DNA from: JBGCED01 sp045106055
Lineage (GTDB): Bacteria > Pseudomonadota > Alphaproteobacteria > CBDDJK01
Direction: 5' to 3'
Assembly: GCA_045106055.1 (NCBI GenBank)
Contig: JBGCED010000072.1
Span: 1 to 13,487, forward strand
DNA length: 13,487 nt
Shown here: in pieces, positions 6,122-13,080 of the stretch
How the letters are laid out: every line of letters starts with the position of its first letter
Numbering within the stretch: position 1 is the first letter of the stretch
The notes under the pieces: model-generated
Told to the model about the DNA's origin: nothing
Seen by the model: the letters and a program-made list of their open reading frames with translations, nothing else
The model's database searches: none
Program-made: the position numbers and the translations under genes

Positions 6122-7690
6122 ATGAAACATCTTACAGAATTAAACCGCCGCAATTTATTAAAAGGGGCTGCTTTTGGCGGCGCTGTGGTCGCATCAGGCA
6201 TGACCCCAGCCATTTTTAGCAAAGCGCAAGCCGCAACCCCAAAAAAAGGCGGTAAATTACGCGTTGGGATGGGGCATGGCAGCACTTCGGATAATTATGA
6301 TCCAGGGGTATGGGAAAATGCTTATGCACAAGTATTTGCAACCGCCAGAAATTGCTATTTAACCGAAGTCACCGCCGAGGGGGATTTGATTGGCGAAGCT
6401 GCAACCGAATGGAGTGTAAGCGGCAATGGGCTAACTTATGAATTTAAGCTGCGCGATGGGGTTATGTTCCATAGCGGCAAAACGCTTGATGCCGATGATG
6501 TGGTCGCATCCATCAATTATCATCGCGGGGAAGATAGCAAATCCGCAGCCAAGCCGATTGTTGAACCCATTCAATCGATTCGGGCAAGCGGTAAACTCAG
6601 CGTTGTCATGGTGATCAAAGAAAGCAATGCCGATTTCCCCTTTATGCTATCGGATTATCATTTGCCAGTCTTGCCCGCAAAAGATGGCAAGATTGACCCC
6701 AAAAGCGCGGATGGCTGCGGGGCATATCAAGTGGTATCCTATGATCCTGGGGTGTCCGCAACCATGATCCGTAATCCCAATTATTGGAAAGATAATCGTG
6801 CCCATTTTGATGAAATTGAAATGCTGACGATTGCGGATGCTTCTGCAAGGCTGAACGCCGTTATCTCTGGCGAGGTGGATGTGATTGATCGAGTTGACCT
6901 TAGCACGATTAATATGCTGAAACGCCGTAATAATATTAATATTCTATCCACCACAGGCACGCAGCATTATACATTCCCAATGGATACAAGAATTGCGCCC
7001 TATAATGATAATAATGTGCGCATGGCGTTAAAATATGCGATTGACCGCCAAGAAATGGTGGATAAGGTGTTAAATGGCTATGGCTCTGTTGGGAATGATC
7101 ACCCGATTGGCCCATCGCAGCGTTTTCATCATAAAGACCTTGAGCAGCGCAGCTTTGATGCTGATAAAGCAAAATATTATATGAAGCAAGCGGGGCTGGA
7201 TCGCTTGGAATTAACGCTGTCGGTTGCGGATGCTGCCTTTCCAGGGGCGGTTGATGCGGGCGTTTTATATTCAGAAACCGCAGCAGCATCAGGCATTGAA
7301 CTTACCATTAACCGCGAGCCAAATGATGGCTATTGGAATAATATATGGATGAAAAAGCCGTTTTGTGCATGCTATTGGGGCGGAAGACCCACCGAAGATT
7401 GGATGTTTTCCACTGCCTATAGCGGCGATGCAGCTTGGAATGATAGTTTTTGGTCGCATGATCGCTTTAATAAATTATTGGTGCAGGCAAGATCCGAAAG
7501 CAATATGGAAAATCGCCGTGAATTATATTATGACATGCAAGAAATTGTATCGAATCAAGGCGGGGTGGTTGTGCCAATGTTTGCAAGCTATGTGATGGCA
7601 TTATCAGATAAGATTGCCCATCCTGAAACAGTTGGCGCAAATTGGGCGATGGACGGCTTTAGGGCGCTTGAACGCTGGTGGTTTGCGTAA
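6122..7690 (+). CDS. ABC transporter solute-binding protein, family 5, Tat-exported
   Basis: This 522-residue periplasmic protein belongs to the extracellular solute-binding protein family 5 (peptide, nickel and opine type) and captures the substrate for the transporter encoded next. The N-terminus has a twin-arginine motif 'NRRNLLKG' (8-15), a hydrophobic stretch and an Ala-Gln-Ala cleavage site after residue 37, so it is probably exported folded by the Tat system. Family landmarks are 'TYEFKLRDGVMFHSGKTLDADDV' near residues 105-127 (quoted as two parts: 'TYEFKLRDGV' and 'FHSGKTLDADDV'), 'NPNYWKD' and 'MALKYAIDRQEMVDKVLNGY'. The substrate cannot be read from sequence; family 5 proteins bind peptides, sugars, opines and other organic solutes. 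It is the first gene of a five-gene operon with a strong ribosome binding site and a long leader. The following gap carries an AT-only hairpin that may lower downstream expression. Confidence 0.92.
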   Translation: MKHLTELNRRNLLKGAAFGGAVVASGMTPAIFSKAQAATPKKGGKLRVGMGHGSTSDNYDPGVWENAYAQVFATARNCYLTEVTAEGDLIGEAATEWSVSGNGLTYEFKLRDGVMFHSGKTLDADDVVASINYHRGEDSKSAAKPIVEPIQSIRASGKLSVVMVIKESNADFPFMLSDYHLPVLPAKDGKIDPKSADGCGAYQVVSYDPGVSATMIRNPNYWKDNRAHFDEIEMLTIADASARLNAVISGEVDVIDRVDLSTINMLKRRNNINILSTTGTQHYTFPMDTRIAPYNDNNVRMALKYAIDRQEMVDKVLNGYGSVGNDHPIGPSQRFHHKDLEQRSFDADKAKYYMKQAGLDRLELTLSVADAAFPGAVDAGVLYSETAAASGIELTINREPNDGYWNNIWMKKPFCACYWGGRPTEDWMFSTAYSGDAAWNDSFWSHDRFNKLLVQARSESNMENRRELYYDMQEIVSNQGGVVVPMFASYVMALSDKIAHPETVGANWAMDGFRALERWWFA

Positions 7691-7700
7691 ACGCTTTACT

Positions 7701-7723
7701 TTAAAAAAAAACATATTTTTTAA
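7701..7723 (+). repeat. AT-only hairpin between binding protein and permease genes
   Basis: TTAAAAAA (7701-7708) and TTTTTTAA (7716-7723) are exact inverted copies with a 7-base loop, in the 42-bp gap before the permease. The permease ATG at 7733 has no recognisable ribosome binding site. The structure may set a lower level for membrane components than for the binding protein, as is common in ABC importers, but it is weak thermodynamically. Confidence 0.35.
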
Positions 7724-7732
7724 AAAAGCATA

Positions 7733-8674
7733 ATGCGACTTTTATTTGAAAGACTTGGTTTGGGGCTGCTAACCTTGCTGGTGGTTTCCTTGATAATTTT
7801 CTTTGCGATTGAATTGCTTCCTGGCGATTTGGCGCAGGAGATTTTGGGGCAGTCTGCAACGCCAGAAACGGTGGCAGCCTTCAGGCGCGAACTTGGACTA
7901 AATGACCCCGCATGGCAGCGTTATATGGATTGGTTGCTGGGGGTGATGCAAGGGGATTTTGGCAATTCGCTTGCAAGCGGGCGCGATGTATCCGAATTGA
8001 TTGCACCACGGCTATATAATACGCTGTTCCTTGCGCTTTATACAGCGGCGATTGCTGTGCCGCTGGCGGTTACACTTGGGGTATTGGCAGCGCTTTATCG
8101 CAATCGCCTGTTTGATCGGATTGCCAATGTTTTTACCTTAACGACCATTTCCTTTCCTGAATTTTTTATGGCGTATATTTTAATTTTCTTTCTGGCGCAA
8201 ACGGGCTTATTTCCATCAATGGCGCGCATTTCCCCTGATATGGATTTTAGCGATCGGCTCTATCGCTGTTTTCTGCCCGCTTTAACCCTAACCTTGATTA
8301 TTACCGCCCATATGATGCGCATGACGCGGGCAGCGATCATTAATTTGCTCGCCCAGCCCTATATTGAAATGGCGCGCTTAAAAGGCGTTCCCCCATGGCT
8401 GGTGATTGTGCGCCATGCGCTGCCAAATGCGTGGGCGCCGATCATCAATGTAATTTCCATTAACCTTGCTTTTTTAATTACAGGGGTGGTGGTGGTAGAA
8501 GTTGTGTTTGTTTATCCAGGCTTGGGGCAGCTGATTGTTGATTCAGTTGCAAAGCGCGATGTGATTGTGGTGCAAGCGGCGGCATTGATTTTTGCCTGCG
8601 CCTATATCGGGCTTAACATTACCGCAGATTTTCTATCCATTTTAAGCAATCCGCGCTTGCGCCATAAGCGATAG
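7733..8674 (+). CDS. ABC transporter permease, DppB type
   Basis: This 313-residue inner-membrane protein is the first of two pore-forming subunits of a peptide/nickel-type importer. It begins with a membrane helix (about 8-28) followed by the DppB-type 'LLPGDLAQEILG' and 'LGLNDPAWQRYMDWLLG' segments (about 54-70) that make up the large first periplasmic loop. Further helices occur at about 97-122, 136-160, 180-196, 236-260 and 278-300. The ATPase-contacting EAA loop is 'YIEMARLKGVPPWLVIVRHA' (210-229), followed by 'LPNAWAPI'. Length is typical. It starts 42 bp after the binding-protein stop with a poor ribosome binding site and is followed after 13 bp by the second permease. Substrate specificity cannot be inferred from this subunit. 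Confidence 0.92.
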   Translation: MRLLFERLGLGLLTLLVVSLIIFFAIELLPGDLAQEILGQSATPETVAAFRRELGLNDPAWQRYMDWLLGVMQGDFGNSLASGRDVSELIAPRLYNTLFLALYTAAIAVPLAVTLGVLAALYRNRLFDRIANVFTLTTISFPEFFMAYILIFFLAQTGLFPSMARISPDMDFSDRLYRCFLPALTLTLIITAHMMRMTRAAIINLLAQPYIEMARLKGVPPWLVIVRHALPNAWAPIINVISINLAFLITGVVVVEVVFVYPGLGQLIVDSVAKRDVIVVQAAALIFACAYIGLNITADFLSILSNPRLRHKR

Positions 8675-8687
8675 GGGCATTTTAAGG

Positions 8688-9521
8688 ATGAATAAATTAT
8701 TAGTGCTGAAATCCTTTTATAAAATTCCCTTTACGGCAAAATTTGGCATGATCATGATTGTGATCTATATTTTTCTTGCGCTGTTTGCGCCCCTAATTGC
8801 GCCTTATGCCGAACGCCAAGTGGTGGGGGATGAATATTTGCCATGGGGCGATGGGTTTTTGCTGGGAACGGATAATCTGGGACGCGATATGTTCAGCCGT
8901 TTAATTTATGGCGCGCGCAATTCGGTTGGGATTGCCTTTATCACCACTTGCCTTGCCTTTGTCTCTGGAACATTATTGGGGCTGATTGCGGCTGCGGTTG
9001 GCGGCTGGGTTGATCAAGCATTAAGCCGGTTGATTGATGTATTTATGGCACTGCCCGCACTGATTTTTGCGCTATTGCTATTATCCATCTTTGGCACATC
9101 CATTACCAATATGATTTTGGTGATTGCGGTGATTGATATGACGCGGGTTTATCGGTTGGCGCGCTCGGTTGCGGCGGGGGTTGTGGTAATGGATTATATT
9201 GAGGCTGCAAAATTGCGGGGCGAGAAATTGCCATGGCTGGTCTTTAAAGAAATATTGCCCAATGTCACCGCGCCCTTAATCGCAGAATTCGGGCTGCGCT
9301 TTTGTTTTGTATTTTTGGCAATTTCTGCGCTATCCTTTTTGGGGCTGGGGGTGCAGCCCCCTGCTGCGGATTGGGGATCAATGGTGCGGGAAAATGCAAC
9401 CTTGATCACTTTTGGCGACATTACCCCCTTATTGCCCGCTGGGGCGATTGCGCTATTAACCGTATCGGTGAATTTTGTCGTGGATTGGCAGCTTCACCGC
9501 GCCAGTGGCTTAAAATCATAA
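8688..9521 (+). CDS. ABC transporter permease, DppC type
   Basis: This 277-residue protein is the second pore subunit. DppC features are an N-terminal membrane helix (about 19-40), the 'LLGTDNLGRDMFSRLIYGAR' segment (58-77), a second-helix region at about 80-106, and an EAA loop 'YIEAAKLRGEKLPWLVFKEI' (170-189) followed by 'LPNVTAPLI'. The conserved 'ALSFLGLGVQPPAADWGSM' (214-232) and a final helix (about 246-267) complete it. It would pair with the DppB-type permease in the inner membrane. It starts 13 bp after that gene, with AGGGG overlapping the upstream stop codon and 10 bases from the ATG. The fused ATPase begins 13 bp downstream. The first 18 residues are polar and basic, so the start could shift slightly, but the chosen ATG is the first after the upstream gene. 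Confidence 0.92.
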   Translation: MNKLLVLKSFYKIPFTAKFGMIMIVIYIFLALFAPLIAPYAERQVVGDEYLPWGDGFLLGTDNLGRDMFSRLIYGARNSVGIAFITTCLAFVSGTLLGLIAAAVGGWVDQALSRLIDVFMALPALIFALLLLSIFGTSITNMILVIAVIDMTRVYRLARSVAAGVVVMDYIEAAKLRGEKLPWLVFKEILPNVTAPLIAEFGLRFCFVFLAISALSFLGLGVQPPAADWGSMVRENATLITFGDITPLLPAGAIALLTVSVNFVVDWQLHRASGLKS

Positions 9522-9534
9522 GGGGGGCTGATGG

Positions 9535-11184
9535 ATGAATGAAACGCTTGAACATGATCCCCCCCTAGTTGAGATTAAAAATCTGGTGATTGAGGCAATG
9601 TCAAATGACCAGCCGATTAGAATTGTGGATCAAATTAATTTGGAACTAAAACGCGGCGAAATATTGGGGCTGATCGGGGAATCGGGGGCTGGAAAATCAA
9701 CGCTTGGGCTTGCCGCCATGGGGTTTGCGCGTGATGGCTGTAAATTCACCCAAGGTTCAATTCGCTTTGATGGGGTTGATTTATTAACGCTATCGCCGCA
9801 ACAGCGACGCCAGCTGCTGGGACGAAAGGTAAGCTATGTTGCGCAATCGGCTGCGGCAAGCTTTAATCCTGCCCATAAATTAATTGATCAATTTACCGAA
9901 GGTCCGTTGCTGCATCAGCTTTCCAATCAAGCGCAAGCACAAGCAGATGCGGTTGAGCTTTACAGAAAAATGCTGTTGCCTGATCCTGAAAATATTGGCA
10001 TGCGCTATCCGCATCAAGTCTCAGGCGGGCAGTTACAGCGCGCAATGACGGCAATGGCAATGGCGTGCCGCCCTGATTTAATCATTTTTGATGAACCCAC
10101 CACCGCGCTTGATGTGACCACCCAAATTGAAGTCTTGGAAACGATTCGCGATATTGTCCGCGATTATAATACGGCAGCAATTTACATTACCCATGATTTG
10201 GCGCTGGTGGCGCAAATGGCGGACCGCATTAAAATCATGCTGGAAGGGCGCGAGGTTGAACAGGGCAAAACCGCCGATATTATGCGCGCGCCAACCCAAG
10301 ATTACACCAAATCGCTATGGGCGGTGCGCCAATTTAAAAAGGCAGCCCCAGCATCCCCAACAATCAAGGAATCATCAAGCGAGATTGATTTATTGCGGCT
10401 TGAAAATATTGATGCCAGCTATGGCAAGGTGAAAGTGCTTGATGCCGTTGATTTTAACATTAAAGCAGGCAGCACCGTTGCGGTTGTTGGTGAATCAGGG
10501 TCTGGAAAATCAACCGCAGCACGGGTGATCACAGGATTGCTGCCGCCAAAGGCTGGATCAGTGTTATATCAAGGGCAAGCACTGCCCGCTTCGTATCTAA
10601 AGCGCGATAAGGGGCAGCTTCAACAAATTCAAATGATCTATCAAATGGCGGATACTGCGCTAAATCCCAAACAGAAAATTGCTGAAATTATTGGCAGACC
10701 CGCCGCCTTTTACACAGGGCTTAGCGGCAAGCAATTACAAGCAAGAATATGTGAATTGCTGGAATTGATCGAGCTTGAACCCGATCATTATCTAAACCGC
10801 TTGCCCAGTGAATTATCAGGCGGGCAGAAACAGCGAATCGGCATTGCGCGCGCACTTGCAGCCCATCCGCAATTAATCATTTGTGACGAGGTAACATCGG
10901 CATTGGATCAGATCGTTGCAGAAGGAATTTTAAAATTATTGGATCAATTACAGCGCAAATTAAACCTAACTTATATGTTTATTACCCATGATCTTGCAAC
11001 GGTTAAGGCGATTGCGGATGAAGTGGTGGTGATGCGCAATGGTAAGGTCATAGAACAGGATACGAAAGAAAATATTTTCATTCCGCCGCATGATCCTTAT
11101 ACTGAACTTTTATTGTCTTGTGTGCCTGAAATGGACCCGCATTGGCTGGATGATTTATTAAAACGCAGAAAGGGAACACGCTAA
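9535..11184 (+). CDS. Fused two-domain ABC ATPase (DppD-DppF type)
   Basis: This 549-residue protein carries both nucleotide-binding domains of the importer in one chain, as in GsiA or YejF. Domain 1 has Walker A 'GESGAGKST' (48-56), Q-loop Gln104, signature 'VSGGQLQR' (162-169), Walker B 'LIIFDEPTTALD' (182-193) and H-loop His220. A short linker near 260-285 joins domain 2, with Walker A 'GESGSGKST' (319-327), Q-loop Gln370, signature 'LSGGQKQR' (427-434), Walker B 'LIICDEVTSALD' (447-458) and His485. All catalytic residues are intact in both halves, so both sites should hydrolyse ATP. A G-rich AGGGGGG lies 7 bases before the ATG. Codons 8-10 contain a run of seven C bases. The C-terminal tail with 'PHDPYTELLLSCVPEMDP' is the usual oligopeptide-type extension. 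The next gene's ATG directly follows the stop codon. Confidence 0.95.
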   Translation: MNETLEHDPPLVEIKNLVIEAMSNDQPIRIVDQINLELKRGEILGLIGESGAGKSTLGLAAMGFARDGCKFTQGSIRFDGVDLLTLSPQQRRQLLGRKVSYVAQSAAASFNPAHKLIDQFTEGPLLHQLSNQAQAQADAVELYRKMLLPDPENIGMRYPHQVSGGQLQRAMTAMAMACRPDLIIFDEPTTALDVTTQIEVLETIRDIVRDYNTAAIYITHDLALVAQMADRIKIMLEGREVEQGKTADIMRAPTQDYTKSLWAVRQFKKAAPASPTIKESSSEIDLLRLENIDASYGKVKVLDAVDFNIKAGSTVAVVGESGSGKSTAARVITGLLPPKAGSVLYQGQALPASYLKRDKGQLQQIQMIYQMADTALNPKQKIAEIIGRPAAFYTGLSGKQLQARICELLELIELEPDHYLNRLPSELSGGQKQRIGIARALAAHPQLIICDEVTSALDQIVAEGILKLLDQLQRKLNLTYMFITHDLATVKAIADEVVVMRNGKVIEQDTKENIFIPPHDPYTELLLSCVPEMDPHWLDDLLKRRKGTR

Positions 11185-12864
11185 ATGCAGCAATATTTTG
11201 ATGCTTTGGAAAAAGATGCCGCCAATTATGTGCCATTATCGCCCTTATCTTTTTTGGCGCGCGCACAGCAAACCTATGGCAATAAGCCTTGCATTGCTTA
11301 TCAGGGGCAGCGCCAAACATGGCGGGAATTTGGCGATGATTGCCGCAAGCTGGCGGACGGATTTATAAAAATTGGCGCGAAGCGCGGCGATGTTATATCG
11401 GTGATTGCGCCCAATATTCCAAGCCTGTTTGCATTGCATTATGCGATTCCGATGGCGGGCGCGGTGATTGGCGCGATTAATACAAGGCTTGAGGATGCGA
11501 CCATTGCCTATATTCTGGATCATTCCGATTGTGCGTTTTTATGTGTGGATGCTGCCTATATCCCGCTTGTTCAGCGGGCGCTTGCGCTGTTAAGCACAAA
11601 GCCAAAGCTGATTGTGATCCATGATATTTATGATGAAGCTTCCAATCAAGCAATGAAAGAACACAGTGATTTTGGCGATTATATGCTGGATGAAGTGATT
11701 GCCAAAGGCGATCCTGAATTTGATATTACGCTGCCTGCCGATGAATGGGATGCGCTTGCGCTTAATTATACTTCAGGCACATCAGGACGGCCCAAGGGCG
11801 TTGTTTATCATCATCGCGGCGCATATTTAATGAGCATGGGCAGCGTTGCTGCATGGGCGCTTCCGCAAAATCCCCATTATTTATCAATTGTGCCAATGTT
11901 TCACTGCAATGGCTGGAATCACCCATGGGCAATGGCGATTGTGGGCGCAAAAATGGTGTTTACGCGTGATCCTGCGCCTAAAAAAATATTTAAAGCCATC
12001 GCCGATGAAGGGGTTACCCATTTTGGGGCTGCGCCGATTATTCTATCCATGCTATGTGAAAGCGAATTTGCCCCGCAGATGCGCTATGATCCTTTGATTA
12101 AAGTATTAACTGCGGGCGCACCGCCGCCCCCTGCCATTTTACAGCGCGCCAATCAGCTGGGGCTTGAGGTGATGCAGGTTTATGGCTTGACCGAAACCTA
12201 TGGTCATATCAGCCAATGCATTTGGCAAGCAGAATGGAATGAACTTGATCCAGATCAGCAAGCGCAAAAACAGGCAATGCAAGGGGTTGCCTTTCCAATG
12301 ATGGAAAATATTCGCGTGATTAACCGCGAAACGGGCAAGGATGTTGCGCTGCATTCCCATGATCAGACCGCCCCCGAGCATCCCCCAGAACAGGGCGAGA
12401 TTGCGATTCGCGGAAATTGCGTGATGAAGGGCTATTATAAAGACCCTGATGCCACGCAAAAAGCCTTTGATGGTGGTTATTTTTGGAGCGGGGACGCTGC
12501 CGTCATGGATGATCATTATTATATCCATATTCGCGACCGCTTAAAGGATGTGATTATTTCAGGGGGCGAAAATATATCTTCGGTGGAAATTGAAGCCGCC
12601 TTGCATGCCCATGATTGCGTGCAGCTTGCGGCAGTTGTGGCAATTCCCAGCAAAAAATGGGGCGAAAGCCCATGCGCCTTCATTGAATTAAAAGCAGGGC
12701 ATCAGGCAAGCGAACAACAGATCATTGCGTTTTGCGAAACACGCTTGGCACGCTTTAAGCTTCCAAAAAAGATTATTTTTGATGAAATCCCCAAAACCTC
12801 AACGGGCAAGGTTCAAAAATTCCAACTGCGCGAACGGATTAAGATCTTAAAAATAGAGGCTTAA
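11185..12864 (+). CDS. Acyl-CoA synthetase (AMP-forming), short/medium-chain type
   Basis: This 559-residue adenylate-forming enzyme activates a carboxylic acid with ATP and CoA to give acyl-CoA, AMP and pyrophosphate in the cytoplasm. Motifs in order are the phosphate loop 'YTSGTSGRPKG' (195-205), 'PMFHCNGWNHPW' (237-248), 'YGLTETYG' (333-340), 'GYFWSGD' (431-437) with the hinge region 'DRLKDVIISGGENISS' (451-466), and catalytic Lys542 in 'PKTSTGKVQKF'. The 'HHRGAYL' and 'FHCNGW' stretches fit the group that includes plant AAE/BZO1-type enzymes and many bacterial acyl-CoA synthetases; substrates there range from short- and medium-chain to benzoic acids. Its ATG follows the ATPase stop with no gap (TAAATG), so it is translated as part of the transporter operon. 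That placement suggests it acts on the imported compound or a product of it. The exact substrate is not determinable. Confidence 0.92.
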   Translation: MQQYFDALEKDAANYVPLSPLSFLARAQQTYGNKPCIAYQGQRQTWREFGDDCRKLADGFIKIGAKRGDVISVIAPNIPSLFALHYAIPMAGAVIGAINTRLEDATIAYILDHSDCAFLCVDAAYIPLVQRALALLSTKPKLIVIHDIYDEASNQAMKEHSDFGDYMLDEVIAKGDPEFDITLPADEWDALALNYTSGTSGRPKGVVYHHRGAYLMSMGSVAAWALPQNPHYLSIVPMFHCNGWNHPWAMAIVGAKMVFTRDPAPKKIFKAIADEGVTHFGAAPIILSMLCESEFAPQMRYDPLIKVLTAGAPPPPAILQRANQLGLEVMQVYGLTETYGHISQCIWQAEWNELDPDQQAQKQAMQGVAFPMMENIRVINRETGKDVALHSHDQTAPEHPPEQGEIAIRGNCVMKGYYKDPDATQKAFDGGYFWSGDAAVMDDHYYIHIRDRLKDVIISGGENISSVEIEAALHAHDCVQLAAVVAIPSKKWGESPCAFIELKAGHQASEQQIIAFCETRLARFKLPKKIIFDEIPKTSTGKVQKFQLRERIKILKIEA

Positions 12865-12875
12865 TGTTAATACTT

Positions 12876-12950
12876 TATAATATAGTGTAAATAATAAAAT
12901 AGACTCAAAGATTCAAGTTGCAAAAGCCTTGTTTTTTTGCTTATTATAAT
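12876..12950 (+). promoter_or_regulatory. AT-rich region with two TATAAT boxes before mucR
   Basis: Perfect TATAAT hexamers occur at 12876-12881 and 12945-12950. The second is the better candidate for the mucR promoter because transcription from it would start near 12957, just before the structured leader. Neither has a good -35 box at normal spacing; TTGCAA at 12918-12923 is 21 bases away. AT-rich DNA gives such boxes by chance, so this is tentative. Confidence 0.4.
12914..12938 (+). terminator. Candidate terminator of the ABC transporter operon
   Basis: CAAG-TT-GC (12914-12921), an AAAA loop and GC-CTTG (12926-12931) form a six-pair stem with a two-base bulge, directly followed by seven T bases (12932-12938). 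It starts 50 bases after the synthetase stop. The stem is short, so termination may be partial. Confidence 0.5.
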
Positions 12951-12965
12951 ATTGAGAGCGAAGAA

Positions 12966-13034
12966 CATTCATAAATCATAATAAATCTAAGCCTATTATT
13001 GATCATGCTTTGTAAAAGCATGGAATTATGAATG
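12966..13034 (+). ncRNA. Predicted three-way-junction leader RNA upstream of mucR
   Basis: Three stems fit together without overlap. An outer stem pairs CATTCATAA (12966-12974) with TTATGAATG (13026-13034), nine pairs. A left hairpin pairs ATCATAATA (12975-12983) with 12994-13003, nine pairs with one bulged T at 12999 and a 10-base loop. A right hairpin pairs CATGCTTT (13004-13011) with AAAGCATG (13015-13022), eight perfect pairs. Only GAA (13023-13025) is unpaired at the junction. In addition AATCTA in the left loop (12984-12989) is complementary to TAGATT (13055-13060), close to the purine-rich ribosome binding site. No known RNA family is recognised. It could also be a DNA operator; the evidence is pairing only. 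Confidence 0.4.
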
Positions 13035-13080
13035 AAATAATGATAAAACCGTTATAGATTAAAACATTAAGAGAGAGATT

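Noticed and set aside
12139..12528. 129-codon minus-strand frame
   Set aside because: It is antisense to core motifs of the acyl-CoA synthetase, with no start signal.
13004..13022. Right hairpin as an intrinsic terminator
   Set aside because: The stem is perfect but followed by GGAATTATG and not by a T-run.
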